DNA of 64,000 bases, taken from contig CP137666.1 in NCBI GenBank assembly GCA_037976565.1, positions 6,443,802-6,507,801 on the forward strand. Reading direction: 5' to 3'. A program made the translations under genes and the position numbers. Shown here piece after piece: positions 11,864-24,500 of the stretch (positions are counted from its first letter, which is position 1; every line of letters starts with the position of its first letter). The notes under the pieces were generated by a model. That model was not told the origin of the DNA and made no database searches. It was given only the letters and a program-made list of their open reading frames with translations. The stretch is from Mesocentrotus franciscanus. Lineage: Eukaryota > Echinodermata > Echinoidea > Camarodonta > Strongylocentrotidae.

Positions 11864-12495
11864 GTATTGGCAAAGTTGATAAAAGCACAATACAGTGCGT
11901 ATATAAAAAAGTGTACCCAACTTTGGTAGCTCCTAATTAAAAAGTCATAAACTATATGACTTTTAAATCTATTTCATGATGGACAGTAACTTGTTTTCTG
12001 TCCAATGATACCCTATTCATTTTGTTACTGGTCTAATTATGATGATGGAAGTGCAATACATACGCATCACATTTCTGTATCTGATATTACAGAGCTTAGT
12101 GAACACGCGAGCACCAGGGTTTTTAAACAGTTTTGTCAAAATCGCCTGGTACCAAGTATGGGCTGATGAATATTATGAGGGTCAGGCCATATATGCATGT
12201 TCTTTGGTCTTAAATCCTTTTAAAAGTTAAATTATGCCTCATGCTTCATTGCTTCATTGTTTAACATGATGCATTGTATCTAGACTTTCACAGAATCTTG
12301 TTTCAATCCATAGGATAACCTTTTTATTATTTTTAACAGCCAACTAACTTCTTGTCTCATGATAATTATGTAAATTCTCTCTGCTCACTTGTCCGCTGCG
12401 CCATTTCACATGCGTAAGGGCATTAGGTGTTTATATCGAATACCGGCTTCGTAACCTTTGAAAACTCAAAGGTTACAAAACCAAAATGCAAGAAA
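11864..12495. other. Intergenic, nothing recognised
   Basis: No gene, RNA or classifiable repeat can be supported here. Confidence 0.3.
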
Positions 12496-12900
12496 GAACT
12501 CATAAATTCAAATTCAAATTCAAATTCAAATTCAAACTCTATTGATTTCAATCTAAACAGATAGAATCATTCTCAATTTTTGTACATTAGAAAACAAATT
12601 TCAAAGTTATAGTGTAACATAAATAATTGAGTGTAAAGATAATAATAACCAGGAGCGACACAAATTAACATACTACTTCATGTCTCACCTGAATGTAATA
12701 CAGGGATGAGACTAAATCATATTACTCGTAATACTTTATACAATTTTTTCCCCTTTTCTTTTCAAATAAAAAGAAGAAAACATGTATAAAGATAAATAGT
12801 ACATGTATAAAAATAAACAGCAATGTAGATAAAAAGAGGTAAGAAATTACGAGGTCAAAAAACTATACTTGAACTTTGTATATATTTATACATACAAACA
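12496..12900 (-). mobile_element. Probable 3' end of a non-LTR element (minus strand) with (AATTC)-type tail
   Basis: Five tandem attcaa hexamers start at about 12506 and are followed by AT-rich DNA. Read on the minus strand, this is an AT-rich 3' UTR ending in a tttgaa microsatellite, an organisation common for CR1/L2-like LINEs and parallel to the (ttcaag)n case at 32535. No coding part is recognisable, so the assignment is tentative. Confidence 0.35.
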
Positions 12901-13131
12901 CGCACATACATAAATGCATTAAAAACATTTTAAAAAATAAAAATAAAATTAAAAAAAATGATAAGTAGGCCTATCAAAGAAATTGACAATAGACTTTCAT
13001 TTTAAAAAAGATAACAACCCAAATAAACTTTATCAATTTTGTATCTCTCAATGAGAAGGGTTACCTCAAACAAGAGATGCGAATGAAGTCAAGATTGAAG
13101 ATTGTAATCATCATAACGAAGAGAATATCAT

Positions 13132-13172
13132 CAGTGGCGGATCCAGGGGGGGGGGGGCACAAGGGGGCACGT
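13132..13172 (+). mobile_element. Isolated hAT-type terminus
   Basis: CAGTGGCGGATCCAGGGG followed by a G run and gcac motifs matches the terminal sequence of the hAT-like MITEs at 1807 and 31647. No matching opposite end with an 8-bp duplication was found, so it is a truncated or solo end abutting the CCCATATGGG element. Confidence 0.55.
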
Positions 13173-13174
13173 GC

Positions 13175-14158
13175 ACAATATACACATTATGCTATCTCAT
13201 TTTCTTTATACAAACATATATAATTAGAAAACGAAGTAAATGAGACGACCGTATATGAGACAAGAATAAATTGAATTCTCGCTCATACGGCTTCATCAGG
13301 AATCGATGAATTTATTCAATTTATTCAATCAACAGCATCTTAGAAATGCAGTGCGCCAAATGCAAAGCCGCAGCGTTAAAGAGCAACAAGCTAAATGTTA
13401 AGCGCGAAGCGCAAAAGTGCAAAAAAGAAGTAGAGAGTGGGAGAGAGAGATAATGAGAGACAGAGAGGATAATAACCCAGGTAGCAAGCCCATGTGGGAC
13501 CCACATGGGTCCCATATTCTCCGAAACATGGGCCCCATATGGAAAACCATCTGGGGCCCTAAGGCATCTGCACCCAAGAAGCATAAGGGACCCAGATGGG
13601 TAAACCCATATAAGACAGATGGGACCCAGATGGGACCCATACCAAACTGGGCCCAAATGGGTATGCCCAGCTTAATCCCATCTGGTACCCATATTGGTTA
13701 ACCCAGATATATCCCACGTGGGTTAACCCAGATTTTCCCCATGTGTTACCCATATGGGCATATTCATATTCTACCAATATGTATACGCCCAGCTCATTCC
13801 CATCTGGAACCCATAAGGGCTGGCCCGGATAGATCCCATATGGGTTACTAAATATTGGCCCCATATGGGATACATATATGGGTTCTATTTAATAGCCCAG
13901 ATGGCACAAGTGACCCAGATCATCCCCATATGGGCCCCATATGGGCTTGCTACCTGGGAAAAAGGGAAACGGGGAAGAAACGGGCAGAAGAAAAAAGGAA
14001 GGGGGAAGAGAAAAGGAAGAAAGACAAGAGAAAGAGGGATATATATATATTCCAGCATTTCTTTCAGGGAACTGATGTGAATGGGCGATGAAAAAAGAGG
14101 TTGACTTTAAAGTAACCTACAATGAAATATTGCTCATGTTTATTTCTTACAATGTCAA
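13175..14158. repeat. CCCATATGGG-rich interspersed element, copy B
   Basis: Second copy of the element at 6427-7398, same orientation, with a few percent substitution plus small indels. It shares the same inverted core boundaries (CCCAGGTAGCAAGCCCAT and its complement, about 13476-13961) and the same left and right ends. It sits directly against a hAT-type terminus on its left. Open frames inside it are repeats of MGP/GSH-like peptides and are not considered genes. Confidence 0.75.
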
Positions 14159-14540
14159 GTCGGGGCCTATGGTAAATACGAATAATTGGTAATGTACAGC
14201 TCATGACAGCGCAAGAAAACGAAAACATGACTAAATGAATGAAAACAGTACACATAAAACAAAGATAATTGATAATCTTACCTCTTGTATGTTTTATTAA
14301 CGTGGATTCCACTAACCTCCACAAGAAAGCAAATAAATATCACAGAGAGCCCTTATGGTGCAACGATTAACTTCTGGGATCATTATCAGGGCGTACGCGT
14401 CATGCCCGCTTGTTTTTCAAAGTGAGATACAATAAAAGTACTCCCACACTAGTTATAGCGAAATAATGGGTCGTTGTGGTCAACAACTGTTCTGCCGAGT
14501 AGAAACGCCCTCTATCTTCAATTGGTATGGGGAGCCGTAA

Positions 14541-15435
14541 GCGGGGGCGGCGGAGCGTCTTCCAAAGTGGGGGGGGGGCACCAATTAAAAAAGGGCACGT
14601 TCTGGAGAGAAAAATGGGGCACCTACAAAGGGAACCCTAAAAGCTAATATATGCCATTTTTTAGACATTGGTATATATACCCCTACATTGTCAAGATTGT
14701 GATTACATAATCAGGGATGATATCAATAATCAAATTGTGATTTCATTATCAGGGATGATATCAATAATCGTTTCTCTCTTCACATTGCACAAGATACTAC
14801 TTTATTAAAATGTAATATGTAATAATTAATAAAGAGGATTAAAAACACAAAAAACAACCCTGATGAGTTTTAAGCACAATATAATCGTGGAAGACCGAAC
14901 AGACCGTATATAAGTAACGTATTATTATACCGCCTATAAATAGTTAGCCTATCGTAGCGAGCGAGCCTTTGGGAAAATTAAAGAAAAAGGGGCTTTAAAT
15001 TAAGAGCGCATGTTATGGGGAAAATGGGGGCACTTATCAGAAGAGAAAAAGTCTTATTAGAAAAGAAAAGGTGCACGTATCAAAGTAAAAAAGGGAAATT
15101 ATCACAGGTGACAATGGGCATTTCTCGCACCTGTAAAGGGACACTCACTAAAGATGAAAAAAGGCACTAATGAGAATGGAAAGGGGGCATCTGTCGAAGG
15201 AAAAGTGGCCCATCTCAGATTTATTAGAGAATTTATCAGAGGTGAAAAGGGGCATTTGTAAAAATATTAAAAAGGGGGAACAGGCTCATATACAAGAAAG
15301 AAAATGGGCACTTATCTGTAGGAAATATGGTACTGTGTCAAAATAAAAGGGGCACTTTACCTAGGTAAAAATGGGGCACTTTTGGGGTACCTGAAAAGTG
15401 GGGGCACTGTGCCCCCCCCCCCCCTGGGAGCACTG
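14541..15435 (+). mobile_element. GTGCCCC/GGGGCAC-rich DNA element, copy B
   Basis: Starts with GCGGGGGCGGCGGAGCG and 'cttccaaagtgggggg', continues with many degenerate aaagggGCACttat units, and ends cttttggggtacctgaaaag ... ctgggagcactg. This is the reverse complement arrangement of the nested element at 25038-26272. No transposase frame is present, and the target duplication is not clear. Confidence 0.65.
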
Positions 15436-16574
15436 GCTCTTGCTGTAAGACGATTCATCCCTAGAACTGCAGTTGTTTGGAGAATATTGCAAGATGAAAC
15501 ATAATATGTAAGAAGATTTGGCGTTGCTACCGGGGCACAAGGAGGATATGCCCCCCCCCCCGAAAAAAAAGAAGAAGAAGTACATGTATAAAGGTAGCCG
15601 AAATGAAGACGTCTTTCGGATGGTGACGTTAAAGGTCGGTCCCCAGACGTAAATAATCATATCTGATTGATACACGTCTGTAAAAACCCAATACACACAC
15701 ACGATATCACCCTCCCGCATCCTCCTCACACGCTATGGCCTTGTTACGTGGCTTTTCATCCCCCCCCCCAATATTTATGATGTCCCCTGCCTCCCCCCTC
15801 CCTCTATATCTCATGCAACCCTGGACGGTCGGGGCAGAGTACCCAACGGTAATACACCTACAATAACATACCAAGCTAAAATAATTATGAAAATACTGTA
15901 ATAATTTTGATGGCCATCAAAATAAATCATCGTCCTCCAACTATCAACAATCTATTGGAACCATTGTTTTCCCATTTAGCCTATTATAAATTCTTTCACC
16001 ATTAATTCATTTTCATAACATTTGTCAGAACACCATAATATCTTTGAAAACTAGGAAAACTACTTTTCTGGAATTTGAAGTCACAGCGGAAGTTATTATG
16101 TCCTGTGCAAACCCCGGGTTGTTCACTTACCAAATAAGTACGCATTACTGTTCCAATTTATTTTCAATAGGACTTGAGGCTAAAACATCTGCAAAATCAA
16201 ATACTTCTTCTGAACTGGGCCTATAAGAGGGTAGGGATATTCCCTATACTGGTGCCACATGTCATTTTGACAAAGAAACACAGACGCCAAATTGAATGTG
16301 GCGTAATTTATTAAAACTGACTTTCACGACCAATTTCCCGTGGTGCCTTCTGGGCCTTCCGATGAAAAATTGCTTGTGCAATTTCTGGATTTGACCATTT
16401 CCCCAAACCTTGAACCTTCTAAGCATAATGTGTATCTAGGTATTATTGCGCCCCTGCCCAAACTTATCTGTGTAACTGTACAAGCAAAATGAGCAAAGCG
16501 AACATTTACTGCTTTAACTCATTTTCGGGGCATGTAATATACAAGCAAGGCTTTTTAACATGCCCTACTACCCC
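15436..16574. other. Intergenic with homopolymer runs
   Basis: C-runs at 15549-15560 and 15759-15769. No supported gene or repeat family. Confidence 0.35.
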
Positions 16575-16760
16575 CATGTGTACGTCTCAATCCACTGACC
16601 AAATTGCTAATTTGAGATTCGCATAGATTTAGTGATATCATATTTCAAACATTCATTCTTCTCTTATTGGTACTTTCGACAATCCATTCCTCTTACTTTT
16701 CTGGTTTCATACAAATGAACTTAATACAAAAGTTCGATTGCCCTTTAATTCTTTTTAAAA
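16575..16760. mobile_element. Partial MITE related to 45272-45786
   Basis: Shares the right half of the MITE in UBXN6 intron 2: caatccactgaccaa, tgagattc, catatttcaaa, attcttctcttattgg, tatgaactt-like and the terminus gattgccctttaat. The left half is absent. Confidence 0.6.
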
Positions 16761-17435
16761 TGTGCATGTGTAATAAAACGGATCGAAAATGATAAGTTAC
16801 GTTTATTGTAATAGACCGAATACGTAGGCCTATACATATACAATGGAATGTTCATGGTGGACTGATAATGCACACATAAATAAATAAAACTAATCAGAAC
16901 AAACACTATTTCTTCTTTCAAAGAATACAATGTACAATAAACCAAAGTTGTTACTTTGGATGCCAGATTAGTCTGTGTTTTTTAATCTACGTTATCAAGC
17001 AGATGAGTGTCTGTTTACAGTATTAAGTAAAATAAAAATTTGAAATATCCTCTATTTAAAAAATGAAATGTACTTTAAAAAAAAAATATATATATATATA
17101 TTTCTTTTTTTTTCTTTCTGTAAATCTAGTCGTAGTCAGATGGCAAGTGGGTATACAGTGGCCTAAAAACAACACAAAAACAAAAACCTGTTGCCCATAA
17201 AGTTTGAATAATTTTTTCATACCTCTTTTCATTAAATGATTTTGACAATAATTCTTGATAGATAAAGTTTTATATATCCTTAGAACTTTATTAATCAATC
17301 TCTATGACTCTTTTTATTGATCAATAAAGTTCTGAGAATAAATATACTTTATCCCCTATCTATCAAGCATTGGTCATATTGATACAATAAGTTCAAGACA
17401 AAAGGTGAGAAAAATTATTCCTACTTTTTGGGCAA
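16761..17435. other. Intergenic, AT-rich with a short (AT)n run
   Basis: A poly-A/(TA) run occurs at 17077-17102. Nothing else is supported. Confidence 0.3.
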
Positions 17436-17599
17436 CAGTGTATCTTTGACTAACCATATTCAGTAACATCATTATTGCCGCTCGGATACCCGCCGTACTG
17501 AGACATGACGGCAACGAACAAGCAACACAGCAATATGCACACAAAAATCGGCTTGGTTGCCCTCTTGGAGTGGATGAAGGATGTTAACAATATTCCGCT

Positions 17600-17870
17600 G
17601 GATTTTAGTGTTGGAATAGGAAGAAAATAATGCCGAAGTAATACCCCCAGTGACATAATTCCGAAACACAATTTACCATTCAAGGGGTTCATATTTCCGA
17701 AAGTAAAATGGGGTTCATTATTCCGAAAGTTCATGATTCCGCAAAATGATACAGGATTCTATATCATTTACGGGATCATGAACCCCATTTCATTTTCGGA
17801 AATACGAACCTCGGAATTATGAGCCTTCGGAGTAACGAACCTTCGGAAAAACGACGTGTAACCATGGTCA
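17600..17870. repeat. TTCGGAA / TTCCGAA motif repeat
   Basis: Degenerate tandem phrases of the type 'ttccgaaa...ggggttcat' and 'ttcggaaatacgaacc, cggaattatgagcc, ttcggagtaacgaacc' form two halves in opposite orientation around about 17745 (atcatttacgggatcatga). This looks like a simple-phrase inverted repeat. Family unknown. Confidence 0.55.
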
Positions 17871-18674
17871 AGAATCGGTCCATTTGAAGTAGGTTTGGCA
17901 ATATGACTGTGGTAGTACAGTGCAGTGCATGAAAAATGTGTATTCATAATGTACACCACACCATGATCCGATCATAGATACATTTTGGCATAAAAGCAGT
18001 CTCATGAACTCTACTTTTCCTGCTTTACCTCCATTTAACTTTCAAAGCGAATTTAACATTAAAAAAAAAGGAAAGCAATGTCAATGAATCTATAAGAGGG
18101 GAAAAAGAGTAAAACAAATGTGTTGATGATATCCAACTTGATATCACATCATGAAAAGTGTATTAAAGAAAAGGTGTATAACAAGAAGAATATTTTACAA
18201 GATATTTTAGGCTGACTCATGCCTTCTCATGAACTCTCTTTTTTAAAAGTATTATTTATTTATTTTGTCTTCTAATATCTTTCAAAGCTAGTTGTAAACT
18301 TTCGGTCAAAACACGGTACAATGTGTTTGACAACTATGGATAAAATATATTATTAATGAGGCAAATGTCCGAAAAGCTGAGCTTGTGTTGGAAACGCCTG
18401 GAACAAATAGAAACAAAATGGAAAAGTGTACAACAGGTCATTTTGAGTATTCAAAGCTGATTATTGATTCGGTATTAGACTTTTGACCATGAAGATGCAT
18501 CAGAAACACACAAGCCATTTTCACCCCATCAATAACCATGACAATTTATATTTACTTTCTTTTGAGTGTCGGAATTATAATTCTTCATCTCATTACTGTA
18601 ACTGAATTTGACAACATGGGGACTTATCAAAGTATGCTAGGTTTTGTACGTGTATAGGCCTATAATTATCATTA

Positions 18675-18992
18675 TTTTAATAATAATAATGTATAGTCAC
18701 GTTTGTATAGCGCTTAATCCTACATTTATGTGCGCTCTATATACTTTTCTAGTTATTAATAATATTGAATCCACTTACTAATCCGCGCATGACAGTGCAC
18801 ACGCTCCACTCCCTGGGGAGCGCACACATGCCAATTCAACCACATTAACGTTTGCATCCTACCGGGTACCCATTTAACACCTGAGTGGAGAGCGGCAGAT
18901 GAAGATTAATGTCTTACCCAAGGGCTTATAGTGCTGCGACAGGACTCGAACCGCGAACCATGTGATCCACAGTCTGGTGACGTATCCCATGG
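18675..18992 (-). mobile_element. tRNA-derived SINE (minus strand)
   Basis: Read on the minus strand, a tRNA-like head carries the B box GGTTCGAGTCC (ggactcgaacc on plus, about 18941-18951). It is followed by the SINE body with 'cttgggtaagacattaatct', 'caggtgttaaatgggtaccc' and a tail region containing tatagcgc and an ATT microsatellite at 18675-18690. The same body occurs in the SINE at 51401-51618. Confidence 0.75.
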
Positions 18993-20094
18993 ACCTATTA
19001 CGGATGGACATTCGACGTGATTCTTTCTTTGATCCAATGAGTTCCACCGCCTTCTGATTATGTGCATCTTAATGAGAACATTCAGCTGTTCTAACAATAA
19101 CGACTGCTCAAGCATTATCGGTCATTGACAAGGAGCAGTTTCCCTTTTGGGTTTTGTTTGGATGGTGTGCTCTGTAAGAGTGTGTCTTTAAAAAAAAGCA
19201 TCCCCAATGGGGAGCAGCAAAGTGGAAAAGCAGACGATTTTGGTGATATGAAATATATTATTACTGATTCGCACACTTTCGCACACACCCATGACCTTAT
19301 AAAACAATTAGAAGGCCATGATCTTTATAAGCCCTGTGCATTGTAACTTTGGAATATTATGAGGAAATTGGGGAAACGGGATTTTAAATCACAACCAATC
19401 CAAATATAACCTCTATCTGGAAATATAAACGTGTTTTTCAAAATAAAATACAGTACACGGAACAACAATTTCCGATTATAAACCAGAACTGCACATCGAT
19501 TTTCCATGATTTAAGCGAGTTATTATCTTCTGCGCATGATGATTAACATGTGTAAAATCACTATCTTGATTCTGTCCCGGCTTTTTGGCGGTGGACCTCA
19601 TGAGATCAAAGTGAAGAAACATGTACGGAATGTTATTGAAACGACATTGACGGAGACAATCAAAATGAATTCGTTAAGAAACGACGAATGTCCATCCGTA
19701 ATAGGTCCATGCGTATCCCCTAGATCTCTACTAACTAAGATTTTAAAGCATATGGCCGGCAGAGCTTTACTTACCCGTTATGCTGCACAAGAAAACACAT
19801 TTTATATTATCATGATTATCTTACCTGAAAGACAAAAATACCCCGAAGATGTAAAAGTAGGATTGGAAACCAGTTCAGTCACAGCTTAGGGCCAAAACCT
19901 TGCTTTGAATGAAAAAGTACGAGCTCAGCTACTCTTTTAAAAGTACGCGTAAAAGCATTTTTGTGGGCCTGTACGAACGCCCACTAACCATCAAAGATAT
20001 TTACTAAGAGACGGCAATCATGATTATGAATACAAATATACCAGCAATTTCATGATTAATTTATTTTCACCGCGCAAGCAATTTTATCCGGACA
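18993..20094. other. Intergenic, nothing recognised
   Basis: Short open frames such as 19536-19889 show no similarity I can name and no exon context. Two identical stretches, atccgtaatag and its complement, occur near 19000 and 19693 as parts of 'cgtatcccatggacctatta'-like sequences, suggesting repeat debris. Confidence 0.3.
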
Positions 20095-20185
20095 CCTACC
20101 CCGTGGACATCCATCCCCGTGATAACCACCCCCAGTCCACTGCCCCCTAGAACAACTACCCCCTATGGCAACCACCCTCTAGTCA
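20095..20185. repeat. Degenerate ccaCCCCC(g/t)ggacaac phrase repeat
   Basis: About five imperfect phrases of 16-22 bp (ggacacctaccccg, ggacatccatccccg, gataaccacccccag, gaacaactacccccta, gcaaccaccctcta) occur in a row. It is a short pyrimidine-rich minisatellite. Confidence 0.5.
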
Positions 20186-20852
20186 TAGTCATAGAACCAT
20201 TTTTCACATCTACATGATACGCGTATCAAAGTTTTTTTGAACTTGTAAGACCCACTCTTCAGCTAGTGACAATATACTAGTGATGGTAAACTGATTCGAT
20301 GCCCCACTAATTTATAGCATTTAATTTGGTATTCATGAATATTATCATGAAAAAAAAGAGATCGACTATTATTACAAACGTTTCCATGTTATTTATTCAG
20401 TTTTTCATCAGACCAATTAAAGCAATCCCACTTAAGTGCAATGTTTATTTTAGAACCTCTTATCGGCCAAGTGTGGCTTTATGCCCAACAAGTGGAAAAT
20501 TGTTTATTTATTACAATGTCTATAGATTCTTTTCTCTGATAAGGAAAAGACGTCAGTAGAAAATAGGGTGACGAGAATAAATGTGAAGAAGAATGAAGTG
20601 CAAGTTTATTGAAAAGGACTAGAATAACGGGAAAGAAGACGTATATTAAATCATAAACTCCAAACTTATACATTCCGCGCGAAATTCATACATTTCACAG
20701 TGACACCATGCAGTCTTCAGTAGACTTTCTTTCACTGACAGTAATAACTAGTATTATTTAATTTACCAAGGGCAACCGCATGAGTGACTGCACTTCATGT
20801 AGGCCCTGCAATTATTATTACACCAGCATTGCTGGTTAGGCCTATAGGGTGA

Positions 20853-20980
20853 GGCCTAACCCAGGACTAACCCTAACCTGAACCCTTTACCCATTAAACG
20901 CACCCAGGCCTAAACCTTACCCTAACCCTACCCATTTATGGGCCTAACCTTAACCTTAACCCTAGTCCTACCCATTTAGG
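20853..20980. repeat. Degenerate interstitial telomere-like CCCTAA repeat
   Basis: Contains multiple ccctaa/cctaacc phrases (aaccctaacctgaaccc, ttaccctaaccctaccc, taaccttaaccttaaccc) mixed with cccatttatgggcc. This matches a decayed (CCCTAA)n array. It is too diverged to be an active telomere. Confidence 0.55.
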
Positions 20981-21299
20981 TTGAAATTGACAGAATGACT
21001 TGTCCAAGGTGTAGCATCGAGCAAGGATCGAGCCTGGGACCTCTAATCAAGAGTCTTCACCAATATTCCACAGTGATCCCAGATTACCAAAGGCTACAAA
21101 TAATTCTTACTATATTTAGGCCGTTTGGGGTAAAACGTTCCCATGTCTTTGTTCTTGAAAGTTCTCTTAGACATGGGGAAAATTCTGTGTTAATTAGATT
21201 ATAATTTATCTATAAACCGGTTATTTACAATTTACAAGTCGCCATGTGTAATGTCTGTATAAACCCTGCTAAGAGATTAGCCTACAGAGATACTGGTAC

Positions 21300-21372
21300 C
21301 AGTATAACTATAAAACACCCGAGTTTAACTCGGAGGATGTCAAACTATGTGCTAAAATAAAGAGAGAGGTAA
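21300..21372 (+). promoter_or_regulatory. Possible TATA box and non-coding first exon of the esterase gene
   Basis: actataaaac at about 21308 could be a TATA box. About 60 bases later, a strong donor consensus AG|GTAAGT occurs at 21369-21374, and an acceptor-like 'ttacatctaag' lies just before the ATG at 21517. A 5' UTR exon spliced to the first coding exon is therefore plausible but is inferred from motifs only. Confidence 0.3.
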
Positions 21373-21516
21373 GTGGTTGATCATTCAAGAAAGAAGTAGT
21401 TAAGTTAGTAGTTACCTTCTGTTTTTGTTATGAGACACGAGTGGATTGGATAGACACCTTCGATGTCCATAACCATTCATAAGCTCACTCTGTCTTAACA
21501 TTACATCTAAGACAAT

Positions 21517-24500
21517 ATGGCGCTGATAATTTCATTCAAAGCCGTATTTTCCTCTCTCTGCATTCAGTTTCTTGTTGGAATACACATATTTCCATCAGTT
21601 GCAGGCAATGAGAACTGCAAAGCACCAACGATTCAAGCTGGCTCCAGCACCATTTGGGGATCTTGTTCCACATTCCGCGCCATCGAGCTTGGAGTCGAGC
21701 GGCAAGTGGCATCTTACCGCGGGCTTCGGTATTCAAAAGCTCCTACTGGCAGACGACGCTTCGCTCCGTCAGAATTACAGGACTTGGACGTGAAAGTAGA
21801 CGGGACCTCGGGTGGTCCTAGCTGTCCGCAGGGACCCCATCCGATATACAACACCGAGTCTGGTACTGACGAGGATTGTCTCTTCCTTGATGTCTTTGTG
21901 CCTCTACCACAAGTGTGTTTCTTTTCCTTGTCTCGACGTACATGTACTTTTACAGGCCCTGTAACCATATCATTTTAATGCAATCATTGGTAAATAACCA
22001 AGCAGGTCAAGAATATTTATTGCTTGAAGAAATCGGGTGTCCTAGTTGAATGCTTAGAGCCACTATATTGGAGATGTGAAGGCCGTGGGTTCGAGCCCCG
22101 GCAAGGCACTAACTTTCTTTGGAAAGTATGCCTATATATATCAGATTATTTGCCACATAGGCCTACTCTGGAAATTTTGAGAATTTGGAGCTGGTAGTGG
22201 TAGGATGGCGAAATTTACGAAACCATGGTCCATAATCATGATAAGATGATTATTGTATTATGCCTTATTCTCTCTCATTCGTTGTTTCTCTTCTGTCCAT
22301 TTGCTACATGCACACATGGTCCTTTTCCTTTAGAAGGACAAGCCCCTCGCTGTGATGGTCTGGATTCATGGCGGCGGTTTTATGTATGGCGCCGGAACAG
22401 TCTCCATGCTATCTCCCCTTCCATTGGTCAGTTTAGGTGACGTCATAGTGGTGACCATCAACTACAGATTGGGTGCTCTGGGATATCTAACCACAGGTAA
22501 AGTCTTTTCATTTTTATAGCCTGTTTAGTCAATGATTGATGCATATCATTTTAACTTCTGTATATTTGACATGACTTGTGTTACCCCCATTAAAGATTCG
22601 TATACATGTTAAATTTTAATTTTTAATATGGTTGCAAAAAAGACAAGCCGAATCAACTTAATAACTAATTATTTATTTAAAAACAATAACAACTATAAAA
22701 ATGAAAAACGATGTGTTGGTCCCGTATCAATTTGCCTTTATTCCACAGAGTTTTGAAAAGATCTAATTTAACCATTATGACTTGTGTAATCTTAAACTGT
22801 GTACTTAATCAATGTGAAGAAGAAATTTTAAACATGCGTTGTCCTTTTCCTCATGTCAATATCAAAGTCCATTCCAACAATGATTATTAAAAGAGCCAGT
22901 GTGAAGCACTTCATGTGATAACAATCTATGAAATATACTCATTCATTCTTCATGATGCTGCATAGTTCCAGAGAATCATAATGCATAACTATCATTATTC
23001 CTATTATATATTCTAAACAGGGGACGAGATTACACCACCAAATTTAGGCATTTTGGATCAAATAACTGCCTTGAAATGGATCAGGAAATACATATCTGGT
23101 GCGTAAACATTACAACTTACTATAAATATTCTAAATGTTGGCTGTGATTGCGTAGATTCGGTTAAGGCCTACAATCATTTATGTAATTGGGCATTGTGAA
23201 TTGCTGAAAATTCTGAACCCATGGTAAATGAAGGTCAAATGGCTAACAAGTCAGGTTTTATGAAATAACTACACTGGAACTTCACAAATAAAATAATAGA
23301 GAATGTAAATACCGCGTTGTCCGCGTAACAAACGAGGCATTGACAAAACTTGCACAATGATAATCAAATTGTGTAGTTGACATCATACCATCCCAATCCT
23401 TTTGTGATCCTAAAAAGATAAGGTAAACAATTTAATATCAAATGATTTTATAGCCTTTGGCCCCTTAACAAATACCCTGGCAGGAATTTTTTCCTGCACG
23501 ACTTTTCACTTATCATCAAGGTTGTTTTTTGTTCTTTCTTTTCAATCTATTCACGTAGCGTTCAGAGGTGACCCAGATCGAGTGACTCTCTATGGCGATA
23601 GCGCGGGTTCCGCAAGCATACACATTCATCTCATGTCCCCAATGTCGTCTGGTTTATTTCACCGTGCAATAATGCAGGTATGTAATTAAGTAGCATACCT
23701 GAAGTACAGAACCTACCCCTCCCCCATATGCCTCTTGTTTTGCTCAATTTTTTCGATCCAAAAGGCCCATGCAATTGCAAATAGTTCTGTTTGTCAGCGA
23801 CTTTCAGAGTAAAATTGTAAAAAGACACCCAAAGTTCTTATGACCCTTGTCTTTTTTAAAAGTCAATTTATTAATTGTGCCCCCCTTCCCCCGATCCTAG
23901 ATCTGCCACTGCATTCGGTTCACGTCATCACCATGAAAACAAAGAAAATATTTTTGTACAGCGGAACTTACCAACAGAAATGCCTGATAATTTGAAGGAT
24001 TTGTTAAAAGATAGATGTACTTGTATGGTACTTGAGGCCTTACAAGAATTTAAGCGAAAAGTGGGAGTAAATGATTTTTGTCCCTTACTTGGAATAAAGG
24101 CCAATGATCGAGAGATTAAAGTCATGAAGAGTCAGGTAAAGATATTGAACACCTTTTATCACAGTCTAAAATAAATGACAAAAGGTCGTAAATTGTTTAA
24201 TAATTTTGACAATTAAATGACGACTGTTTCATATAATGCGCTTTACCAGTCAACCGAGGAAAGCGCTTATGCCCGCGTCACACTGTCCTGTAGTTGACAT
24301 AAGATGGACACACGATGAAGTAAAATTTCAAATTCGGCTCTGATCGTAAACACATCGGGCCATATCGGGCCATTTGTGAGGGCATCTGAAGCAATCGTAT
24401 GACCGCCGGTGGATTTTCAGGCTTCGGAAGCAACTTCGTGAGCGATGGCAAAATCTTTGGCGTGCCAAAAAATTGCCCGAAGACCTTGCGAAGGTTCATT

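Noticed and set aside
13321..13864. Open frames rich in MGP/WVP/GSH peptides (also at 6572-6910)
   Set aside because: They come from CCCATATGGG palindrome repeats and appear on both strands of both copies.
22080..22115. A functional tRNA gene at the ggttcgagcccc motif
   Set aside because: Only the B box is clear; no complete cloverleaf or anticodon arm could be drawn, so a SINE remnant is more likely.
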